NCBI GenBank assembly: GCA_002365855.1
Contig: DFAP01000124.1
Coordinates: 1-7,671, forward strand
Reading direction: 5' to 3'
Length of the DNA: 7,671 nt
Source of the DNA: Pelotomaculum sp. UBA3103
Lineage (GTDB): Bacteria > Bacillota > Desulfotomaculia > Desulfotomaculales > Pelotomaculaceae
In this document: positions 1-6,497 of the stretch, one piece after another
Numbering within the stretch: the stretch's first letter is position 1
Layout of the letters: the number at the start of each line of letters is the position of its first letter
Notes under the pieces: generated by a model
What the model was told of the DNA's origin: nothing
The model's database searches: none
The model's input: the letters and a program-made list of their open reading frames with translations, nothing else
Position numbers and translations under genes: made by a program

Positions 1-104
1 TGTTCAGCAAGCCCTAAGTAAATAAGTTTCTGTTATTTTAATCTAGAAAATCTACCTACTTTATCTGCACTAAACAAATTCTAATACAATTTTTTAAGCT
101 ACAT
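1..104. other. AT-rich region past the last minus-strand gene; nothing identified
   Basis: This stretch follows the stop codon of the 155-residue protein gene in its direction of transcription. It is very AT-rich and holds no open frame with a ribosome-binding site. I could not find a stem followed by a T-run, so the end of the rluB-side transcription unit is not defined inside the window. Confidence 0.5.
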
Positions 105-572
105 TTATTTTAAATTGAACTTCTTGTCCAACTTGGCCCTGAATTCTCTCATTTCTTCATATACCTTAAAAAGCAGCCTTTCAATGCCGGAATGATTTAA
201 TGATATGAATGCCGGGTCAAGAATCTCAATTTTTCTGAAGTCTTCCCTGGTTATAAACTGGATCACGTTTTCCAGGCTGTCGGCCTTGATGGTAAGCACG
301 AGCGGGGCATAGGCAGTCTCGCTGTTGGTTACATCATCGTATACCGTATAAACATCTGTGCTAACATCTATGTCAATAACCTGAACCCCCTGCAGAGGCA
401 CATTCCTGAAAACGGCGACCTGCTGCTCCCTGGCCTCTTCTGCAGCTTTATCGGTAGGCTTCCCTCCAAATAAAAACCGGCCAGGCTTACCGGTACCCCT
501 GAAATCAAGTCTTACCTTGACGAGAATCCCGTCCCTTTCGCTCGCAGCGTCCGCAACCTGAATCTTTGACAA
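105..572 (-). CDS. Conserved-looking hypothetical protein, 155 aa, unknown family
   Basis: I do not recognise this family. The start is a TTG (570-572) preceded by a strong GGAGGG ribosome-binding site 6 bases upstream, which decides the start and supports real translation. The product appears soluble, with no signal peptide or membrane segment. Residues 1-35 are basic and strand-like, and a Gly/Lys/Arg-rich turn (FRGTGKPGRFLFGGK) is followed by a short charged helix around 40-50. Residues 52-110 look beta-rich with many alternating V/I residues. The C-terminal 40 residues form a charged amphipathic helix rich in E, R and K (EEMREFRAKLDKK). It lies 51 bases after the stop of the small Cys-pair protein gene on the same strand, so the two are probably co-transcribed. 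No function can be given. Confidence 0.7.
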   Translation of the reverse strand: MSKIQVADAASERDGILVKVRLDFRGTGKPGRFLFGGKPTDKAAEEAREQQVAVFRNVPLQGVQVIDIDVSTDVYTVYDDVTNSETAYAPLVLTIKADSLENVIQFITREDFRKIEILDPAFISLNHSGIERLLFKVYEEMREFRAKLDKKFNLK

Positions 573-623
573 AAGAATCCCTCCAACCTCAACGGGTTCA
601 CTGCTTCAGGTAATTCTACCCTA

Positions 624-890
624 TTAGTGAAAATCCTGCTTATAGTTCCATTTAATATTGTCCGAGCCGCAAACAGGGCAGGTATTAAAATAACGGACAG
701 GTTCCTCGAATGCCGCCTGGGCGTCGTCAAGATCAGCTCCCTGGCACTCCATATTTTTAATGGTCTCATCCTCGTTAAAGCTGGCTAATAAACCATATGA
801 GGGGGCGTTAGCAGTCTCCGACGCGGGTGGAAAGATGCTGCTGGCAAAGCTTTTATCATTGCCGCAGTGACTGCAGTATGGCAAGGTCAT
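624..890 (-). CDS. Small putative zinc-ribbon protein with two Cys-x2-Cys pairs, 88 aa
   Basis: The protein opens with a YCSHCGN motif and has TCPVCGSDNIKW near its end: two Cys-x2-Cys knuckles, each followed by Gly, about 60 residues apart. That spacing suggests one four-Cys metal site closed by folding the two ends together; a further Cys lies in the acidic middle part (residues 40-65). Metal binding is inferred from the motif only, and I cannot name a family. The start is uncertain. ATG at 890 is chosen, but the GGAGG box lies only 2 bases upstream of it. A TTG two codons further in has ideal spacing (8 bases), and a GTG at 899 lacks a ribosome-binding site. The gene follows rluB after 73 bases and precedes the 155-residue protein gene on the same strand. 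Confidence 0.68.
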   Translation of the reverse strand: MTLPYCSHCGNDKSFASSIFPPASETANAPSYGLLASFNEDETIKNMECQGADLDDAQAAFEEPVRYFNTCPVCGSDNIKWNYKQDFH

Positions 891-963
891 AACCTCCACA
901 ACAATAAATATTATATAAAAATAAACTTTCCGTATAGTGTGCCCGCATGGACACCAGTTTTAT

Positions 964-1686
964 TTATTTTAAACCTGCGCTTCCTTTTAACTTGTTTAGC
1001 TCCGCTGCCGTAAGGTGGCGGTACTCCCCCGGCCTCAGTGATTCCATACCGAGGCTTCCAATCCGGATGCGCTGAAGTCGCAGCACGGGATACCCGATAT
1101 GTTCACACATCCGCCTGATCTGCCGGCTGCGCCCTTCTTTAATAGTAATTTCCAACAGAGCGTTCCCCTCCCGCTGGCCGACCAGACGAACATTGGCGGG
1201 AGCGGTAGGCCCGTCCTCCAGGCTCAGGCCCTTTGACATCTGGCTCAGCTTATCGGGTTCAGGTGCCCCGGCAACCCTTACCAGGTAAGTTTTCGATACC
1301 TGATGACTGGGGTGGGTCAAAGCAAAAGTCAGATCACCATCGTTGGTCAGCAGAAGAAGTCCCTCACTATCGTAATCCAGCCTGCCCACGGGGTAAACCC
1401 GGCCCGCCACTCCTTGTAAAAGGTCCGTCACTTTTTTTCGGCCTTTTTCATCGCTCAGGGTTGACACATAACCACGGGGTTTGTACAAAAGAATGTAGTA
1501 TTTGCGTGGAGAAAGTGAGAGCACTTCTCCCCCCACCATGATCCGGTCTTTTGCCGGATCAACTTTACTACCCGGCTCTGTTATGACCTTTCCATTTACC
1601 TTAACCACGCCGGAGGCTATCATATCCTCGCAGCTGCGCCGGGAGGCAACTCCGGCCCTGGCCATTACCTTCTGCAAGCGTTCCAT
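964..1686 (-). CDS. rluB: 23S rRNA pseudouridine synthase, RluB family
   Basis: RsuA/RluB/E/F-type pseudouridine synthase, 240 aa, cytoplasmic. Residues 1-60 form an S4 RNA-binding domain (ERLQKVMARAGVASRR start). The catalytic domain follows, with KPRGYVST at 69-76 and the signature GRLDYDSEGLLLLTNDGDL at 101-119, where Asp104 is the expected catalytic nucleophile. EGRSRQIRRM (184-193) is the conserved C-terminal motif. In the family, RluB isomerises a uridine near the peptidyl-transferase region of 23S rRNA; the exact target here is inferred. The ATG start has AAGGAG 5 bases upstream. It lies 99 bases after spmB, the order also seen around Bacillus spmA-spmB-ypuL. A likely sigma-A promoter sits in that gap, so it may be transcribed independently of the spore genes. 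Confidence 0.95.
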   Translation of the reverse strand: MERLQKVMARAGVASRRSCEDMIASGVVKVNGKVITEPGSKVDPAKDRIMVGGEVLSLSPRKYYILLYKPRGYVSTLSDEKGRKKVTDLLQGVAGRVYPVGRLDYDSEGLLLLTNDGDLTFALTHPSHQVSKTYLVRVAGAPEPDKLSQMSKGLSLEDGPTAPANVRLVGQREGNALLEITIKEGRSRQIRRMCEHIGYPVLRLQRIRIGSLGMESLRPGEYRHLTAAELNKLKGSAGLK

Positions 1687-1737
1687 TTTTTCTCCTTAAA
1701 AAATTAATAAAAAAGGACATGTCAATGCCCTAAACAA

Positions 1738-1767
1738 ATATTAATTGAATTGCCCGGCCTTTGTCAA
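1738..1767 (-). promoter_or_regulatory. Probable sigma-A promoter for rluB
   Basis: Read on the minus strand, a perfect -35 TTGACA (1767-1762) is followed after 18 bases by TAATAT (1743-1738, 4 of 6 matches to TATAAT). The promoter lies between spmB and rluB and points at rluB, about 50 bases before its start codon. The weak -10 and long spacer keep this at moderate confidence. Confidence 0.45.
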
Positions 1768-1785
1768 ATTAAACCACTGGTTGAT

Positions 1786-2316
1786 TTAAAACACGGCCCG
1801 TACTATGAAAACGGAAGCGGCCAGGGTAGTCAGATCGGCTACCAGCCCTGAGATGATCGAGTAACGGTATCTCTTGATGCCCACTGACCCGAAGTACAGT
1901 GTCAGAACGTAAAAGGTAGTATCGCAGCTGCCCTGCATGGTGGACGCCAGGCGCCCCAGGAAGCTGTCCGGGCCATAAGTTTTGATAATATCGGAGGCTA
2001 TCCCAAGAGCTGCCCCGCCAGAAAGAGGCCGCATGATTGCGTGAGGCAGGACCTCAGCGGGAAGACCGACCAAGTTGAGCAGCGGGGAAAGGTTCGTCAC
2101 CAATACCTCCATTGCCCCTGAGGCGCGGAAAATACTAATGGCTACGAGCATCGCTACCAGGTAGGGAATTGTTTTAATGGCGGTGGTAAACCCGGCTTCC
2201 GCCCCGTCTACAAATGTCTCATATACTTTAACCCCACGCAGAACCGCTACGACAGGCACGATCAGAAGGATCATCGGGATAGCCCAGCGAGACAGCTCGG
2301 CGATTAATGTAAACAC
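1786..2316 (-). CDS. spmB: Spore maturation protein B
   Basis: Integral membrane protein of 176 aa, close to the length of Bacillus SpmB. It belongs to the nucleoside-recognition (Gate) domain family. Hydrophobic segments lie at about residues 8-27, 50-64, 75-90, 95-112, 130-146 and 155-173. Conserved SpmB landmarks include AIKTIPYLVAMLVAI (46-60), MRPLSGGAALGI (95-106) and MQGSCDTTFYVLTLYFGSVG (127-146). SpmA and SpmB act together in the forespore dehydration step that gives spores heat resistance; the molecular activity is unknown. The GTG start has AGGAGG 9 bases upstream, placed inside the end of spmA, and the gap between the two genes is 3 bases, so translation is probably coupled. Confidence 0.95.
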   Translation of the reverse strand: MFTLIAELSRWAIPMILLIVPVVAVLRGVKVYETFVDGAEAGFTTAIKTIPYLVAMLVAISIFRASGAMEVLVTNLSPLLNLVGLPAEVLPHAIMRPLSGGAALGIASDIIKTYGPDSFLGRLASTMQGSCDTTFYVLTLYFGSVGIKRYRYSIISGLVADLTTLAASVFIVRAVF

Positions 2317-2319
2317 CTT

Positions 2320-2910
2320 CTACCACCTCCTGCCGGCGTAATATAAGCGCAGCATCCGGTCCACCAATATTGCAACGGCCATGCTAAAGGCAGTGGCCAT
2401 TATAGTCGGGCCCACGATATCTGTGGGGTCAGTAGAGCCGTAAAGAAGCCGGATGCCAATTATTGTAGTGGGTATCAGTGTTATACAGGAGGTATTAAGG
2501 GCCAAAAAGGTGCACATGGCGTCCGAAGCGGTATCACGCCCCTGGTTAAGTGTTTGAAGCTCGCGCATTGCAATCAGCCCCATCGGAGTCGCCGCATTTC
2601 CCAGCCCTAAGATATTCGCGCTCAAGTTCATAACCATAGCGCCCATAGCCGGGTGGTCTTTGGGCACACTGGGGAAAAGAAAGCGCATTATAGGCCGGAC
2701 CAGCCAGGCCAGCGCCCGCACCAAACCCGCCTCTTCAGCCAGCTTCATAATCCCGAGCCAGAATGTGATAATGGCAATAAGGCTAATCGAGATTTTAACC
2801 GCGTTGTTGGCCCCTTCAAGGGCGGCCATGGTTACGACCTCAATATTACCATTGACGGCAGCCACTATAATACCGAAAACAATCATGCCAAGCCATACGT
2901 AATTTACCAC
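2320..2910 (-). CDS. spmA: Spore maturation protein A
   Basis: Membrane protein of 196 aa, about the usual SpmA length. The start is taken as GTG at 2910, giving MVNYVW as in known SpmA proteins, with a GGGGG box 8 bases upstream. An ATG at 3012 would add 34 residues without homology or a ribosome-binding site. Membrane segments lie at about 4-18, 38-56, 90-110, 131-155 and 165-185. Family signatures are PKDHPAMGAMVMNL (83-96), GLGNAATPMG (102-111) and NTSCITLIPTT (139-149). It works with SpmB in spore core dehydration. The gene follows the FAD oxidoreductase after 122 bases. In Bacillus subtilis the gene ahead of spmA is dacB, which is not seen here. I found no convincing sporulation-sigma promoter. 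Confidence 0.95.
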   Translation of the reverse strand: MVNYVWLGMIVFGIIVAAVNGNIEVVTMAALEGANNAVKISISLIAIITFWLGIMKLAEEAGLVRALAWLVRPIMRFLFPSVPKDHPAMGAMVMNLSANILGLGNAATPMGLIAMRELQTLNQGRDTASDAMCTFLALNTSCITLIPTTIIGIRLLYGSTDPTDIVGPTIMATAFSMAVAILVDRMLRLYYAGRRW

Positions 2911-3032
2911 TGCCACTACCCCCGCAATAAGGTTGTCTACTGCTACTCTATGAAGCGGGGTGGACAAATAGTACAAAATATGGAAACGATGAGCGTGTCT
3001 CAGCTGTGTCATTGCACCGGATACAGGATTTT

Positions 3033-4319
3033 TCAGCTGTCCTTAATCTGCCGGTGTTTAAAAATACCGGCTAAGCCTGCTTTTGCCACTCTTTTTTGGA
3101 TCTCAGCCACATCAATTGTGTAGAGTCCCAGTTCCAGCATCCTTTCAAAATAAACTGAGCCAGAAAAAGTATATTTCCTACCCATCCCAGCCGGGCTTCT
3201 CATATCTTCGTGCATAAATGAAATAATATCCCCGCAGGCAAGCTCCCTGGGCAGAACCAGGAGTTCTTTTCCGGCCAAAAGCCTCACAGCGTTGTGACCC
3301 GCCAGGAATCCTGTTGCAATTGCCTCTGTATGTCCTACCAGCAGGCCGGTTTTTTCTCCGGCACAAAACAGGTTTGAGACTCCAGTGACTTTGAGGCTGT
3401 CATCACAGGGGGACATGGCCATAAAACGGACTGAGTTGCCCCTGCCTCCGGAATAAGGGTCGGCGTAAATTGCTTCCTGGAACCCCTCCAGGGTTCGGAG
3501 GATTTCCAACGGAAAGTATGATGTCATCAGTTTTGCATGACCAGTATCAAGAATAATCAGGTTTTCGGCGAAATCGGGTATGGCGTATTGCTGACAGACC
3601 TTGCGTGCAAGCTGGTCGCTTTTTTGAAGGTGTTTAGGCAGGGGTATTACCAGAACGCCATTCTTTTCCAGTTCCTTAACAAGATCAGGCGACAGAGACT
3701 TTTTCTTCAGCTTGCAGGAGCCGCTCATGGCCTCAAAATGTTGAAACCCAGCACCTGCCCTTATTTCAGTAACACCTGCCATGGCCGTCAGGCTAACCCT
3801 GGGGCCGAAAGTGGGACAGCGCAGGATGCACATGGCGCATCCCCGGCCGAATTTAGCACAGTTGTTGACTGGTCCGGCCGTCCCGGTAGCGTCCACGTAA
3901 ACGTCACCCCGTATGATTTCACCGTTGGCTGTTTCGATTCCAACCAATTGTTCGCTTTCCCGGGCAGCCGCAGTCATCCTTTTCTGCATTTTTAACTGTA
4001 CTCCCAGGGAGACCAGCGCTCCCCGCACGGAAGCCTCAATCCTGGTGACATCGTAGAGCATAGCATGACGGTGTCCCGGAAAGTCAAGATTACGGTGAGT
4101 GGCAACCTCCTCGATCAGGTGGATAATGTCTCCCGCACCCAGCGCGCACAGTTCCTCCAGAGCTGTAAAGCGCCCATTATTGCACATGATTCCACCTACC
4201 AGGCCGGTGCCCAGCAGCTTGTCAGTTTTTTCGACTAATATCGTTTCAGAGCCGGCTAACCTTGCCGAGTATGCCGCCGCGCACCCTGCCCAGCCTCCGC
4301 CCACAACTACCACTGACAT
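3033..4319 (-). CDS. FAD-dependent oxidoreductase, GidA/TrmFO-like fold, with internal cysteine cluster
   Basis: A 428-residue flavoprotein. The N-terminal Rossmann motif VVVVGGGWAG (3-12) with the acidic residue Glu30 ending the second strand binds FAD. A second FAD contact is YVDATGTAG (141-149). The C-terminal stretch NLFCAGEKTG followed by GHTEAIATGFLAGHNA (317-343) closely resembles the FAD-binding end of MnmG/GidA and TrmFO. Residues 154-168 carry Cys154, Cys161, Cys164 and Cys168 (CAMCILRCP), possibly a metal or iron-sulfur site or redox cysteines. No signal peptide or membrane segment is visible. ATG at 4319 is preferred because GGGAGGA lies 7 bases upstream; a start at 4355 would place 12 extra residues before the Rossmann strand. 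The substrate is unknown. At 428 aa it is far shorter than MnmG, and I do not see enough to call it TrmFO. Its position ahead of spmA suggests, but does not prove, a sporulation-linked role. Confidence 0.85.
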   Translation of the reverse strand: MSVVVVGGGWAGCAAAYSARLAGSETILVEKTDKLLGTGLVGGIMCNNGRFTALEELCALGAGDIIHLIEEVATHRNLDFPGHRHAMLYDVTRIEASVRGALVSLGVQLKMQKRMTAAARESEQLVGIETANGEIIRGDVYVDATGTAGPVNNCAKFGRGCAMCILRCPTFGPRVSLTAMAGVTEIRAGAGFQHFEAMSGSCKLKKKSLSPDLVKELEKNGVLVIPLPKHLQKSDQLARKVCQQYAIPDFAENLIILDTGHAKLMTSYFPLEILRTLEGFQEAIYADPYSGGRGNSVRFMAMSPCDDSLKVTGVSNLFCAGEKTGLLVGHTEAIATGFLAGHNAVRLLAGKELLVLPRELACGDIISFMHEDMRSPAGMGRKYTFSGSVYFERMLELGLYTIDVAEIQKRVAKAGLAGIFKHRQIKDS

Positions 4320-4518
4320 AATAAATCCTCCCTGTTGTTCCATTATATTCAACAAGGCTCCAAACTCTTCACCTGTTCCAAATATAGGCAGAAATAATTT
4401 GGTACTGAAAAGGAGTTCGCTATGAATGTAAATAACCGTCGTCAGAGGAGGAATATGTTATTAGTTTATTGAATTTTAGGGTTTATTATTAAATTCGGGT
4501 ACCCTGGGGGAAAAACCG
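4320..4518. promoter_or_regulatory. Divergent intergenic region between the FAD enzyme and coiled-coil genes
   Basis: This spacer must hold the control elements for both neighbours. For the minus-strand FAD gene there is a perfect TATAAT (4347-4342) 22 bases ahead of the ATG, but no recognisable -35. For the plus-strand gene, TATTAT (4484-4489) lies 17 bases after a poor -35 (TTAGTT, 4461-4466). An 8-base palindrome GGGTACCC (4497-4504) sits just ahead of the plus-strand ribosome-binding site and could be an operator. A 16-codon open frame with a good ribosome-binding site (4422-4472) is listed separately. All promoter assignments here are weak. Confidence 0.35.
4422..4472 (+). CDS. Possible 16-residue micro-ORF (leader peptide?)
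   Basis: ATG at 4422 follows AAAAGGAG with a 6-base gap, a better ribosome-binding site than that of the annotated gene downstream. The frame runs 16 codons (MNVNNRRQRRNMLLVY) to a TGA at 4470. The peptide is rich in Arg and Asn. A second AGGAGG lies inside it, ahead of an internal ATG. It ends 46 bases before the coiled-coil gene and could be a leader peptide or chance. No family is recognisable, and the length gives no statistical support. Confidence 0.2.
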   Translation: MNVNNRRQRRNMLLVY

Positions 4519-4977
4519 ATGAGAAGAGCCACTAAAAAGGCAATGACAGCCGCCCGGGTTGAAGACCTGTCAGGTGAGCTGGGCGAAAAGGCTGGTTTTT
4601 CCTTGACTAACATGGAAGAAGCCTTTAAAGCGGCCAGGAAACTTTGGACAAGCTCTGTGTTGGCCTCGGAATACTCTTCTGTCCTTTACAGAGAGCTAGA
4701 ATTGTTGAAAGAACAGGAAAAGCAGTATAATGAGAGGCTCGAAACATTAAGAAAGACTGTTATGTCATTAACCTCGGAACTGGATGCGGCATTGGCCGTG
4801 GTCAGAGAAAGGGAGTCTACAGTCCCGGAGGCGTACCGCGCACACGACTCACTCCAACAGGCCCTCCAGGAGACCAAAAACAGGCGTGACATACTTACGG
4901 CAGTTTTTGAGCGCGCCCGCGCTGCTGCTGAACAGACAGCCCAGTCGCTCCCCTTACATTTTTCCGGCAGCTCATAG
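4519..4977 (+). CDS. Small charged coiled-coil protein, 152 aa, unknown function
   Basis: This is the only plus-strand gene with reasonable support. The product is hydrophilic and helix-rich. The N-terminal 45 residues are mixed charged. Residues about 55-100 (YRELELLKEQEKQYNERLET and onward) and 108-142 show the alternating Leu/charged pattern of a coiled coil, probably a helical hairpin broken at Pro103. There is no membrane segment, signal peptide or cysteine. The ATG has GGGGG 8 bases upstream, a modest ribosome-binding site; an ATG at 4543 is an alternative. The gene converges with spoVR, with only 6 bases between the stop codons and no terminator visible. I cannot assign a family. A structural or spore-associated role would be a guess from context. 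Confidence 0.6.
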   Translation: MRRATKKAMTAARVEDLSGELGEKAGFSLTNMEEAFKAARKLWTSSVLASEYSSVLYRELELLKEQEKQYNERLETLRKTVMSLTSELDAALAVVRERESTVPEAYRAHDSLQQALQETKNRRDILTAVFERARAAAEQTAQSLPLHFSGSS

Positions 4978-5517
4978 GTATAGTTAAAGAAATTTTTTAC
5001 TGCCCTTTTCCCCGTTATAAGAAAAAAGCACCTGCTTGTTGTCCAACATTGTTTCCAGGTGTACTGGACGACCCCATAGAGAGAAAATATGGGAAAGGGT
5101 TTTTTCGAGATAAAAAACATCCAGATCCGTTCCCTCATGCATGTGTTTTAAATAAAGCTCTCCTCGTTTATTGAAGTCACCCTCCTCTACCTGGATGTAT
5201 GGATATCCGCAGTTGGTCAGGTTTCTAACCAACCCGTCTCTAACCTTTTCCCAGTCCTTGTCCACAACCTTCCATTCAAATCCTACCCTTTTATAAAGAT
5301 ACAGGTCCAAATCTTCAATCAATTCCTTGGTCAGGTAGTTCCGCAGGAAAGATGTATCGTTTTCTGTTGACCGAACTTCGAAGATTTTACTGCGGCCTTC
5401 ACCACCCGGTCGGCCGTATTTCTCTTTTTCTTCCCGCGTGGGGGTGTCCCAGCGCTTTTCTATGTCCTCAAATATTTTTAAGCCGAGAGTGTACGGGTTA
5501 ATGCGTAGTCGTGAGGT

Positions 5518-5520
5518 TTA
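5518..5520 (-). other. In-frame ochre stop inside spoVR
   Basis: The minus strand reads ATG CAC TCA GGG ATC ATT TAA ACC TCA CGA CTA CGC ATT AAC. Removing the stop gives HSGII-x-TSRLRINPY, matching the SpoVR pattern in which a Gln or similar residue occupies x. No frameshift is involved: 198 bases, exactly 66 codons, separate this stop from 5322 in the downstream frame. Confidence 0.9.
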
Positions 5521-6395
5521 AATGATCCCTGAGTGCATTTTTGCGAACTCGATAGCTTCCGCTTCGTTCAGATCAATTTCGCGCATGATTCTCAGGTGCC
5601 AGTATGAGGCCCATCCTTCGTTCATAATTTTAGTCTCCATCTGCGGCCAGAAGTATAGCATCTCCTGCCTCAGGACGGACATGATGTCCCGCTGCCAGTC
5701 TTCAAGTTCATGACTGTTCTGGACGACAAACATCATTACGTCTTTCTCCGGCTCTTCGGGAAACTTCTTTATCTGGTTGCATTCACACCCCCCGCAATCC
5801 TCTACCCTATCCAGAGACCAGAGGTCATCATAGGAGGTCGAAGGATGCGTTGCATGACACTTTTTCTTTCTTTCAGTTCCTTCTTCGTTTTTTTTTGCTT
5901 TAATCAGCATTCTCGGTTCTACATGTTCCTGGATGGAAATGGCTGAATCTATAAATGATTCCACTCTTGCATGGCCGTATTTAAACTCGTAATCCCTGAA
6001 ACGCCCGGCAGCGGCGGCCATCGATTCGACCATGTCCCTGGAGGTGCCTTTAAAATAGGCATTGTTTTTAAAAAAATCGCAGTGACCCAGGACATGAGCC
6101 ATAACCATCTTGTTCTGAATCAGGCTGTTTCCCTCCAGCAGAAAAGCGTAGCAGGGATTCGAATTGATCACCATTTCATAAATACGTCCCAGGTTATAAT
6201 CATACTGTGTCTTCATTTTGTGGTATGATTTTCCAAAAGTCCAGTGTGAGAACCGGGTGGGCATACCATAAGCGCCAAAGGTATAGATAATATCGGACGG
6301 ACAAATTTCAAAGAACATATCATAAAAATCAAGGTCAAACTCTGAAGCCTTGGCACTGATTTTCTCCAGCGCCTCTTCTAAAAGCTTTTTTTCTT

Positions 6396-6420
6396 CACGT
6401 CCACAGATCACACCTCCCCT
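6396..6420 (-). promoter_or_regulatory. Ribosome-binding site and probable original spoVR start
   Basis: On the minus strand AGGGGAGGTG (6420-6411) is followed by GTG at 6404, 6 bases beyond the GGAGGTG, and by a second GTG at 6398. This is the best initiation signal near the gene. Reading from that GTG gives V-D-V-K-K-K and then runs out of frame after a run of seven A (6392-6386). One extra A would join it exactly to the SpoVR frame ([10 protein letters not shown]). The in-frame alternatives are a TTG at 6459 with poor spacing and a GTG at 6411 that overlaps the ribosome-binding site. Confidence 0.5.
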
Positions 6421-6475
6421 GTAACTACAATATGCCAGGGTGAATGTAAATTTTCTCAAATCCCTTCCGAGTATT

Positions 6476-6497
6476 AATAAATGATTATTGATTTATT
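6476..6497. repeat. Inverted repeat upstream of spoVR
   Basis: AATAAAT (6476-6482) and its exact complement ATTTATT (6491-6497) flank the 8 bases GATTATTG. It lies 17 bases before the TTG and about 70 bases before the GTG start of spoVR. It could be an operator, but in DNA this AT-rich a 7-base match may be chance. Confidence 0.3.

Larger units (their letters stand above)
4984..6459 (-). pseudogene. spoVR: SpoVR-family sporulation protein, interrupted by an in-frame TAA
   Basis: SpoVR is needed for normal spore cortex formation in Bacillus. The first part (5518-6459, 313 codons from a TTG) carries the family core: [20 protein letters not shown] (51-70), [20 protein letters not shown] (98-117), [12 protein letters not shown] (122-133) and [10 protein letters not shown] (279-288). 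It then stops at TAA (5518-5520). The next 177 codons in the same frame (4984-5517) continue as normal SpoVR, beginning TSRLRINPYTLGLKIFEDIE and ending in a VHLETMLDNKQVLFSY-type tail. The whole reading is about 470 residues from the likely start, the normal family length. A CAA to TAA change (Gln to stop) would explain the break. The start is also doubtful: the best ribosome-binding site serves a GTG one base out of frame. The gene stands alone, without the prkA and yhbH genes that often accompany it. It could be a decayed gene or carry sequencing errors. Confidence 0.88.

Noticed and set aside
939..954. Hairpin after rluB (GTGTCC / GGGCAC on the minus strand)
   Set aside because: Only six pairs including one G-U, and the T-rich stretch starts more than 10 bases later, so it is not a convincing terminator.
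2930..2990. Possible sigma-E promoter ahead of spmA (CCATATT with CATAGAGT)
   Set aside because: The spacing of 24 bases is far too long for a sigma-E promoter. A sigma-A reading of the same region matches only 3-4 of 6 at each box.
2911..3012. In-frame 34-codon extension of spmA starting at ATG 3012
   Set aside because: No ribosome-binding site, no similarity to SpmA N-termini, and the GTG at 2910 gives the expected MVNYVW start and family length.
4686..5138. 150-codon minus-strand frame across the coiled-coil gene and the end of spoVR
   Set aside because: It overlaps two better-supported genes, and its composition (Ser/Phe/Cys-rich) is typical of a shadow frame.
4984..5322. Separate downstream gene starting at TTG 5322
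   Set aside because: The TTG is an internal Leu codon of SpoVR, and the same frame carries SpoVR sequence upstream as far as the TAA at 5518-5520. It is the C-terminal part of one gene.
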